Shown here in pieces: positions 23,207-28,639 of a stretch of 28,639 nt of DNA. Made by a program: the position numbers and the translations under genes. This DNA comes from Candidatus Poribacteria bacterium (lineage in GTDB: Bacteria; Poribacteria; WGA-4E; WGA-3G). Position 1 is the stretch's first letter. Each line of letters opens with the position of its first letter. The notes under the pieces are model-generated. The model was not told the origin of the DNA. It saw only the letters and a program-made list of their open reading frames with translations, and ran no database searches. The stretch covers positions 1-28,639 of the forward strand of contig RKRO01000545.1 of the NCBI GenBank assembly GCA_007571355.1. The letters are read 5' to 3'.

Positions 23207-23971
23207 TTAATCTAAAGACTCAATTTCCGTTAGTGTTGCGATTAACCCGCCTAATTTATTTACCTGAATTTTGACAGGGAACCGTTTTTCATCGTCTGTA
23301 ATCCAGAAGCGATCCCCTTCAGAGGTCCGCAAGACGAGGGCTCTCACATGCCCTAAAATCTTATTTTTAATGAACGCCCGGCGTTCAACGGTCAGCGTAG
23401 CCTTGTGTACTTTTCCTTTCGCAAGTAGCGGAAAGAAGTAGGTTTTACCGAGCGCAAGTTGTTTAGAACGCAAAAAGTAGATGAGGGACAACTCATCTTG
23501 TGTGCCGGGCGGTATTTCTAAAGTTTTTGCCTCACGTTTTTGAGGCGATTTCGGCTTCGGACGAGAGATTTTTTCATATTCTGCCTGCCCGTTACGGAAA
23601 TTGGTTTTCACGGTCGCTTGATAGCCTCGATCTTTCAACCGATTCTGAAAACGGGCAGGTGAAAGCGTCTCCGGATTAAAATAGGTTTCTTGTTGATTGT
23701 GGAAACGATACATCCTAAAAAGCGCGCGCGTCTTCATTTCGGACCGGATGTGGTAAACGTCTTCTCCGTTGACCGTGCCCCGCTTGAATATCCAGTCCGT
23801 TCGTTTGCCAGCGGGTACTCTTTTCCAAGTAATACTGTAGGTTAATTTTTCACCGACTTTTAATGGGTTGGGAACGATGGCCTCCGTTTCAACAAGAGAG
23901 ATCGCGTTGGCACTCAGGACAGCACTTCCGATCCAAAACAACGTAAAGATGAGACACTTCACATCATGCAC
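23207..23971 (-). CDS. DUF3108 domain-containing exported protein
   Basis: The 254-aa product has a signal peptide (KCLIFTLFWIGSAVLSANA) and one DUF3108-type domain over the rest. It opens with the usual KVGEKLTYSITWKRVPAG and has the QQETYFNPETLSPARF and DELSLIYFLRS segments of that family. The fold is a lipocalin-like beta structure; function is not established, and members lie near envelope genes. Two GTG starts are possible, 23971 and 23962; the second would give MKCLIF, the more typical signal start, while GGGGA lies 7 nt before the first. It is followed 42 bp later by mfd. Confidence 0.78.
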   Translation of the reverse strand: MHDVKCLIFTLFWIGSAVLSANAISLVETEAIVPNPLKVGEKLTYSITWKRVPAGKRTDWIFKRGTVNGEDVYHIRSEMKTRALFRMYRFHNQQETYFNPETLSPARFQNRLKDRGYQATVKTNFRNGQAEYEKISRPKPKSPQKREAKTLEIPPGTQDELSLIYFLRSKQLALGKTYFFPLLAKGKVHKATLTVERRAFIKNKILGHVRALVLRTSEGDRFWITDDEKRFPVKIQVNKLGGLIATLTEIESLD

Positions 23972-23992
23972 TTTTGAGTCCCCACGATTAAT

Positions 23993-24022
23993 CCTGAAGC
24001 CGACAACGCTATCCGCTTCAGG
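23993..24022 (-). repeat. Hairpin between the DUF5683-like and DUF3108 genes
   Basis: CCTGAAGC (23993-24000) and GCTTCAGG (24015-24022) form a perfect 8-bp stem with a 14-nt loop, 2 bp after the stop of the upstream gene. No T tract is seen. Confidence 0.45.
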
Positions 24023-24024
24023 TA

Positions 24025-24690
24025 TTAGAATCTATGTGTGAAAACGAGAGACGGATAACCGCTATCCGTTTGTTGCATTTGCACGGAAAATCTTTGATTA
24101 TTATACGCTTCGGCAGTTTTCGGTGCGTCAAGGATATTCCAGATATGGATTCCGATACCTGTTACGAGGAAGATACCGCTGAAAAACGTATGATTTCGCA
24201 TGCGAGTCTGCCCTTGTTCATAAGTAAGAAATTCACCGGTTCGGGGATCTTGGAATCCTGTCTGAAAACCGCTCTGTTCGTTGTAATGGAGGGCGCGTGC
24301 AATGTGATACCCAGCGAGTGCGAAAGTGGTTAGTTCAGCAGTGAGAAATAGGGTCGCTTTTGTGTAATTGCCAGCATAAGCCTGCCCTAATCCAGGCATA
24401 AAAGTCGAGAGCTGCTGCGCTTTTTGGATATCGAGTTCGGGATAATAACGCTCTGAATGTAATCGAAATAGCGGATAATCCGGTTCCGCTGCAGGTTCTT
24501 CAACATATCCTGGAACAAATGGCAGCGGTTTCGGGGTCGCAACGTCGGATTCCGTATTTGTGCGGGTATCCGTTTCAGATATTTCAGGTTGAGCGATTAC
24601 ACCCATAAAACCTGTGCTCAGCAGGAGCACAAAGGTAAGTAGTATGCCGAACAGAGGCGGCATGAACACCGCCTCTCTATTTTTTTTCAT
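24025..24690 (-). CDS. DUF5683-like membrane protein
   Basis: The 221-aa product has an N-terminal signal or membrane helix (residues 10-33), a Pro/Glu-rich stretch, then a segment typical of DUF5683 and related proteins (FMPGLGQAYAGNYTKATLFL) with hydrophobic helices before and after an internal polar loop, the second being FFSGIFLVTGIGIHIWNI. The end (YPSLVFTHRF) is beta-like and closes with Phe. Function is unknown. ATG 24690 is chosen because AAGGAG (24699-24704) lies 8 nt upstream; the GTG at 24699 overlaps that site. The upstream lipoprotein gene stops 15 bp before. Confidence 0.7.
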   Translation of the reverse strand: MKKNREAVFMPPLFGILLTFVLLLSTGFMGVIAQPEISETDTRTNTESDVATPKPLPFVPGYVEEPAAEPDYPLFRLHSERYYPELDIQKAQQLSTFMPGLGQAYAGNYTKATLFLTAELTTFALAGYHIARALHYNEQSGFQTGFQDPRTGEFLTYEQGQTRMRNHTFFSGIFLVTGIGIHIWNILDAPKTAEAYNNQRFSVQMQQTDSGYPSLVFTHRF

Positions 24691-24705
24691 GAAGTTCACT
24701 CCTTA

Positions 24706-25503
24706 TCAAGGACGGTCGAGAGCGGGTGCCAATTGGACGTTTTCGGGGTCGGTCTGGTACGCCCAATCGAAAACAATTCCATCTTCATAAAGTTCTCGGA
24801 CATGAATCTTTGCGAAGTTTCCATCCGGTGTGAAGAGGGCATAAATATGTCCTTCAATCAGTTCAACAAATAACGTAGTGTATCCTATGTCTGGTACAAC
24901 ATCAACCGCCTCAAAACTCTCGTGATACCCTAAATCTTGCATGAGCGTTTCATTGTCTGAATAGAGGTAAGTAACATGAACCTCGGTATCAAATCCAAAG
25001 TATATATCGGTTGCGGGGGTGTCCCATGGGATACTGCCTTTTTCCGGTCGTGAGAAGTCGAAGCCGCTCCTTCCCGGAAAGATATTGTAGTCATCAAGGG
25101 TTATGTTTCGCCCTTCAGGCCGCGGCGTATCCCAAGCGTCTTCAGGGCTGAGTTCGCTTTCATTTCCATCAGTGTCATAAGCGGAGACAGCATAGTAGTA
25201 GGTCTCGCCGTTTCGCACAGATGTATCTATATAATGGGTTGCATTTTCAGAAACCTCTGCAAGGTTATCAAAATCAATACCGTTTTGTCCGCGCCACACC
25301 TGATAACCTGCCAAATCATATTCGCCGTTAGGGTACCATTCGATGATAACTTCCTCGTCCCCCGTAATTGTTCTGACTCCGCGCGGCACGGCGGGCGGTT
25401 CCCGATCCCTATCGTCATCACCATCGATGTAACAACCACTGATGCCCCCAAAGAGTGTCGCAATCAGCAGGGCTGCGAGTGTTTTATTGATTTTGGACAA
25501 CAT
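24706..25503 (-). CDS. Lipoprotein with a fibronectin type III-like domain
   Basis: The 265-aa product has a lipoprotein signal (MLSKINKTLAALLIATLFG, lipobox ISGC). An acidic spacer (DGDDDRDRE) follows, then a fibronectin type III-like domain at about residues 33-120 (PAVPRGVRTITG, VIIEWYPN, LAGYQVWRG, TYYYAVSAYDTDGNES). The C-terminal half is a separate domain I do not recognise. It is probably tethered to the outer or inner membrane. ATG 25503 has GGAGG 10 nt upstream; the frame is open further back without a good site. It is the first gene of the minus-strand operon. Confidence 0.82.
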   Translation of the reverse strand: MLSKINKTLAALLIATLFGGISGCYIDGDDDRDREPPAVPRGVRTITGDEEVIIEWYPNGEYDLAGYQVWRGQNGIDFDNLAEVSENATHYIDTSVRNGETYYYAVSAYDTDGNESELSPEDAWDTPRPEGRNITLDDYNIFPGRSGFDFSRPEKGSIPWDTPATDIYFGFDTEVHVTYLYSDNETLMQDLGYHESFEAVDVVPDIGYTTLFVELIEGHIYALFTPDGNFAKIHVRELYEDGIVFDWAYQTDPENVQLAPALDRP

Positions 25504-25578
25504 GTGTTTATAGCCTCCAGTGTTTAGTTGTAATTTAAACACTTTAACGGATGTGCCCCTGAAAATGTTGACATAAAA

Positions 25579-25607
25579 ATATTATCACAAAAACGGTCTG
25601 AATGCAA
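25579..25607 (-). promoter_or_regulatory. Promoter of the minus-strand envelope operon
   Basis: TTGCAT (25607-25602), a 17-bp spacer and TAATAT (25584-25579) precede the lipoprotein start by about 75 bp. It is the only strong promoter-like sequence I found ahead of the run of genes from 25503 to 12151. Confidence 0.6.
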
Positions 25608-25629
25608 GAGAAAAATTCAGGAATGCCCC

Positions 25630-25658
25630 TTGACATCTTCTGAGTGTTACGCGATAAT
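25630..25658 (+). promoter_or_regulatory. Near-consensus promoter of the Uma2 gene
   Basis: TTGACA (25630-25635), exactly 17 bp, then GATAAT (25653-25658). Transcription would start near 25665, about 30 nt before the ATG. It is back to back with the operon promoter at 25579-25607. Confidence 0.7.
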
Positions 25659-25694
25659 GTAAATTGTTCAGTCTATCATTACCGGAGGGAAATC

Positions 25695-26312
25695 ATGGCA
25701 ACTCCCGTAGCACAAATGCGCCTTACGCCTGAAGAATACATCGCTTTTGAGCGGGAAGCACTCCCAGATGGAGAAATCATTAGATATGAATACATAAACG
25801 GTGAGTTAATTGCGATGTCCGGTGCAAGTCGCGCCCATAATCTGATTACCGTTAACATATCTACTGCGCTCCATTCTCGTCTAAGCGGCAGCAGATGCGA
25901 AACTTATGCAAACGAGATGCGCGTTAGCACACCTACGACGACTTCCTACTTCTACCCAGATGTCGTTGTCGTTTGTGAAAAGCCGCGCTTTGAAGATAAT
26001 ATATTTGACACACTTCTCAATCCCATTATCTTGGTAGAGGTACTTTCGCCATCAACTAAAGTGTATGATCGACGCGAAAAATTCGCGCACTACCGCCAAC
26101 TGCCATCATTGCGAGAATACGTCCGCGTCGCCCAAGACAAGGTGCTTATCGAACACTATCGCCGCCAAGAGAAGCAGAAAAGCGCAGCAATTGGACATCA
26201 GGATTGGATTTTCACCGATTGCCAAGAACTTGAAGAAAGCCTACCGCTTACTTCCATCCAATGCGAACTGTCCTTACAGGAAACCTACGAACGCGTCGTA
26301 TTTCCTGATTAG
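25695..26312 (+). CDS. Uma2 family endonuclease
   Basis: The 205-aa product belongs to the Uma2 (DUF820) family of PD-(D/E)XK nuclease-fold proteins, common in many copies in cyanobacteria and some other phyla. The start LTPEEYIAFERE and the YEYINGELIAMSGAS segment are typical. The predicted active site is Asp in YPDVVVVCEKP (D89), Glu in ILVEVLSPST (E115), and a following Lys in DRREKFAHYR. Cellular role is unclear; members are often linked to mobile or expanded gene families. I chose ATG 25695 because GGAGGG lies just upstream and the start MATPVAQMRLTPEEY fits the family. A strong promoter precedes it. Confidence 0.87.
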   Translation: MATPVAQMRLTPEEYIAFEREALPDGEIIRYEYINGELIAMSGASRAHNLITVNISTALHSRLSGSRCETYANEMRVSTPTTTSYFYPDVVVVCEKPRFEDNIFDTLLNPIILVEVLSPSTKVYDRREKFAHYRQLPSLREYVRVAQDKVLIEHYRRQEKQKSAAIGHQDWIFTDCQELEESLPLTSIQCELSLQETYERVVFPD

Positions 26313-26349
26313 TGTTTTGGGAAACCTTAAAACCACATAAGGAGATACC

Positions 26350-26847
26350 ATGAAAACCCTTCTGATTATGCGACATGCAAAATCGAGTTGGAATTATCCT
26401 GAACTTTCCGACTATGAACGCCCACTCAATAAACGGGGTAAACGGGATGCCCCGCGAATGGGGGACCACTTACATCAAATAGGTTTGGTTCCAGATCGGA
26501 TTCTGACTTCATCGGCAAAACGCGCACGAAAGACAGCACATCGAGTGGGGAAATCGTGCGGTTACAAGCGAAAAGTAAAAAAATTAGATTCACTCTATGC
26601 GACCGTCCCAGGGGTCTATTTTGAAACATTGCAAGCACTGCCAGATAAATATCACATCGTCATGGCTATCGGACACAACCCGACGCTGGAACAACTCGTG
26701 TACCGTTTGACAGAACACAGAGAACGGATGCCGACAGCGGCAATCGCGCACATTGAGCTGCCTATCCAACACTGGAAAGCCCTCGACTTAGCCACAAAAG
26801 GAACTTTAGTGAACTTATGGACTCCCAAAACGCTTTTTTCCGATTAA
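26350..26847 (+). CDS. sixA: SixA-like histidine phosphatase
   Basis: The 165-aa product has the histidine-phosphatase RHG-type motif near the start (LLIMRHAKSSW, R8 and H9) and the second active-site His in GHNPTLEQL (H109). Size and the short form of the fold match SixA, which removes phosphate from phosphohistidine proteins in the cytoplasm. KSSWN...L.DYERPLNKRG is typical. AAGGAG precedes the ATG. The next gene starts 31 bp before this one ends. Confidence 0.88.
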   Translation: MKTLLIMRHAKSSWNYPELSDYERPLNKRGKRDAPRMGDHLHQIGLVPDRILTSSAKRARKTAHRVGKSCGYKRKVKKLDSLYATVPGVYFETLQALPDKYHIVMAIGHNPTLEQLVYRLTEHRERMPTAAIAHIELPIQHWKALDLATKGTLVNLWTPKTLFSD

Positions 26848-28199
26848 TCAGACTAACATCTATCCTGTTTCTCTGTGCTTGTGTGCTGCTCAGCACAGTA
26901 TCGGCGGAGCTGCCTGTATCAACAGCGGTAGACGGGCAATTCCTCCCGTGGGTTGTAGCTGATGGCGAGGGCGGTGTGGTCGTTATGTGGGAGGATTACC
27001 GGACCGGGAAGGATTGGGATGTCTACGCCCAGCGCGTTGATGGGACCGGAAAAACGGTTTGGGAACACAACGGTATAGCCGTCTGCACAGCCGACAGGAA
27101 TCAACGCCGTTTAAGGATGATCCGACACGACAGACACGCAATCGTTGTGTGGAACGACAGACGCGACCGGAGCAACTGGGACATCTATGCGCAAGCGGTA
27201 ACGCTCGAGGGTGAGATTCTGTGGCAGACAGACGGGGTGCCTATCTGCGTAAATACAGCAGATCAATCGACACAGGCGATTTTGAGTGATGGTGAAGGCG
27301 GTGCGATCTGTGTCTGGGAAGATGAACGCCGAAATTCTGAATTTCAAGACCTTTACATCCAAAGGATTCATGCCACAGGTGAACCGATGTGGCGACCTAA
27401 CGGCATTCCGGTCTTCCCATCGGAATCTCTACAGAGCGACCCTATTTTGGTTGCGGATGGGAGGGGCGGATTCTATGTGGTGTGGTGGGATGTTATCGGC
27501 TACGATGCATGGCATATCATGGCGTATCGGTTGACTTTAGATGCAAAACCGTTATGGGACGCGCCACTTCTTATCTCACCCGCAGACGGTATGCAAGGGG
27601 AACCGCGTGTGATCTCTGATGGTGAAGGCGGCATCATCGTTTTGTGGCAGGTCTATGAAAACTTCATCAACGATCAGCTCTATGCACAGCGGGTTTCGGC
27701 TGACGGCAATAAACTATGGCAGGAGACAGGTGTGCCAATCTGTACTGCCGAAGGTATCCAAAAACACGCCTCGGTCGTCGGTGACGGGAGCGGTGGATTC
27801 ATTGCAGTTTGGCGAGATGAACGCGATACCTATTCTGACTTGTATATGCAGCGCGTCCGGCCAGATGGCACACCGGTCTGGGAGCCAGACGGGATTCCGC
27901 TTTGTACAGCGGGTGGACATCAGGACAAACCCGCTATCGTCCGAACGGAAGAAGGGCGTTTTTTCGTGGCGTGGTTGGACTATCGAGAAGATTTCGGTGA
28001 GGAGAGCCGCGATGCTATCTATGGACAACGTATTGATTTGGAAGGTAAACCGTTGTGGGACAAGGACGGGGTGGCTATTGCTACGAGTAGCGGGGAACAT
28101 TACCCGCCGTTTGTCGTGTCTGTTGATCAGGGGCAATGGGTAGTTGTCTGGAGCAACACGCAAGCAGACAACGGCGATGTTTATCTTAAACGGTTTTAA
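26817..28199 (+). CDS. Exported protein of eight beta-propeller-like repeats
   Basis: The 460-aa product starts with a signal peptide (LTSILFLCACVLLSTVSA). The rest is eight repeats of about 50 residues. Each has a core like DGEGGxxVxWxDxR (GGVVVMWEDYR, HAIVVWNDRRD, GGAICVWEDERR, GGFYVVWWDV, GGIIVLWQVYE, GGFIAVWRDERD, GRFFVAWLDYRE, GQWVVVWSNT), followed by D(I/V/L)YxQR(V/I) and GxPxCxA. This suggests an eight-bladed propeller or a sialidase-like fold outside the cytoplasm. Catalytic residues are not evident, so it may bind rather than cut. Start ATG 26817 lies inside sixA; AAAGGAAC is about 12 nt upstream. Confidence 0.82.
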   Translation: MDSQNAFFRLIRLTSILFLCACVLLSTVSAELPVSTAVDGQFLPWVVADGEGGVVVMWEDYRTGKDWDVYAQRVDGTGKTVWEHNGIAVCTADRNQRRLRMIRHDRHAIVVWNDRRDRSNWDIYAQAVTLEGEILWQTDGVPICVNTADQSTQAILSDGEGGAICVWEDERRNSEFQDLYIQRIHATGEPMWRPNGIPVFPSESLQSDPILVADGRGGFYVVWWDVIGYDAWHIMAYRLTLDAKPLWDAPLLISPADGMQGEPRVISDGEGGIIVLWQVYENFINDQLYAQRVSADGNKLWQETGVPICTAEGIQKHASVVGDGSGGFIAVWRDERDTYSDLYMQRVRPDGTPVWEPDGIPLCTAGGHQDKPAIVRTEEGRFFVAWLDYREDFGEESRDAIYGQRIDLEGKPLWDKDGVAIATSSGEHYPPFVVSVDQGQWVVVWSNTQADNGDVYLKRF

Positions 28200-28243
28200 G
28201 CCATATTAGAGCGAACCCCAAAAATAGATAGACATACCGGTAG

Positions 28244-28293
28244 CACAAACTGTGAGTTTGTGGCAGTTCGGAATGCCCGTTAGCAGCATTCCG
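28244..28293 (+). repeat. Two small hairpins after the propeller gene
   Basis: CACAAACT (28244-28251) with AGTTTGTG (28255-28262) forms an 8-bp stem with a 3-nt loop. CGGAATGC (28269-28276) with GCATTCCG (28286-28293) forms another with a 9-nt loop. No T tract follows. They may end or protect the transcript of the preceding gene. Otherwise 28200-28403 shows no gene. Confidence 0.45.
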
Positions 28294-28403
28294 ACGGTTT
28301 GAAAGTGCCCCAGGAATGCTAAACTTTAGGCTACATAACGCCAGCTTAAAAAAATATGAGCGGTTTCCCCAGCAGACGCACATTCGCCAAAAAATTAGAA
28401 GGG

Positions 28404-28639
28404 CAACCCCCCTTGATCCCCCCTTATCAGGGGGGAGAGGGACGCTTCGGCGATTTTTAGACCCTCCCCCTTGATCCCCCTTATCAGGGAGGGAGAAGGA
28501 CGCTTCGGCGATTTTTAAGACAACCATCCTTGATCCCCCCTTATTAGGGGAGCAGAGGGACGCTTCGGCGATTTTTAAGACAACCCCCCTTGATCCCCCC
28601 TTATCAGGGGGGAGAGGGACGCTTCGGCGATTTTTAGAC
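28404..28639. repeat. Tandem array of 58-60 bp palindromic units, cut by the window edge
   Basis: Four units are visible. The word TGATCC begins at 28414, 28472, 28531 and 28591. Each unit has a C-rich start, CCTTGATCCCC, then TTATCAGGGG or a variant, then the constant ACGCTTCGGCGATTTTTA. Within a unit the C run and G run pair around TTATCA. The constant end is almost unchanged, while the C/G arms vary together. It is not a CRISPR array, because there are no unique spacers. The array probably continues beyond the window. Confidence 0.8.

Noticed and set aside
28404..28639. CRISPR array
   Set aside because: The units follow one another with no unique spacers, and no cas gene is in the window.

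Overview
The window reads as a chromosome segment of an uncultured Gram-negative bacterium. An LptD-type outer-membrane protein and a SurA-type chaperone show there is an outer membrane. The mix of tandem phytanoyl-CoA dioxygenase-like enzymes, Gfo/Idh/MocA oxidoreductases, secreted LamG proteins, a Uma2 endonuclease and many repeat-rich spacers fits Candidatus Poribacteria or a similar marine or sponge-associated lineage. That placement is inferred from gene content only; no rRNA or tRNA gene was seen.

Layout. (1) 1-1090, minus strand: the 5' part of a sigma-70 family factor, cut by the window edge, behind two tandem promoters and a long leader. In the leader, three copies of one 10-11 nt word can form two mutually exclusive hairpins, one of which hides the ribosome binding site. 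(2) 1621-3180, plus: a beta-class DNA methyltransferase with an Mrr-like nuclease domain at its C terminus. (3) 3589-9989, plus: a Gfo/Idh oxidoreductase, two PhyH-like dioxygenases about 79% identical to each other, a ThDP-dependent decarboxylase/synthase-like enzyme and two exported LamG proteins, closed by an intrinsic terminator. This looks like a catabolic or secondary-substrate cluster. (4) 10087-11915: a membrane-anchored TPR protein and a second Gfo/Idh oxidoreductase, divergent, with a perfect hairpin between them.

(5) 12151-25503, minus: a long envelope-biogenesis operon behind one good promoter (25579-25607). In transcription order it holds a fibronectin-type lipoprotein, a DUF5683-like membrane protein, a DUF3108 protein, mfd, two parvulin/SurA-like proteins that have lost the usual parvulin histidines, a SurA homologue of 430 aa, and a 1316-aa LptD. 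The LptD carries two parvulin-like domains and an acidic linker inside its barrel-forming region. In E. coli SurA is the chaperone for LptD and the two genes are neighbours; here the chaperone fold is also built into the client. This is the most interesting part of the window.

(6) 25630-28639, plus: a Uma2 nuclease behind a near-consensus promoter, a SixA-like phosphohistidine phosphatase, an exported protein of eight beta-propeller-like repeats, and a 58-60 bp tandem repeat array running off the window edge. Short hairpins sit in four of the gaps inside the large operon. All coordinates, repeats and spacings were read by eye; no database search was run.
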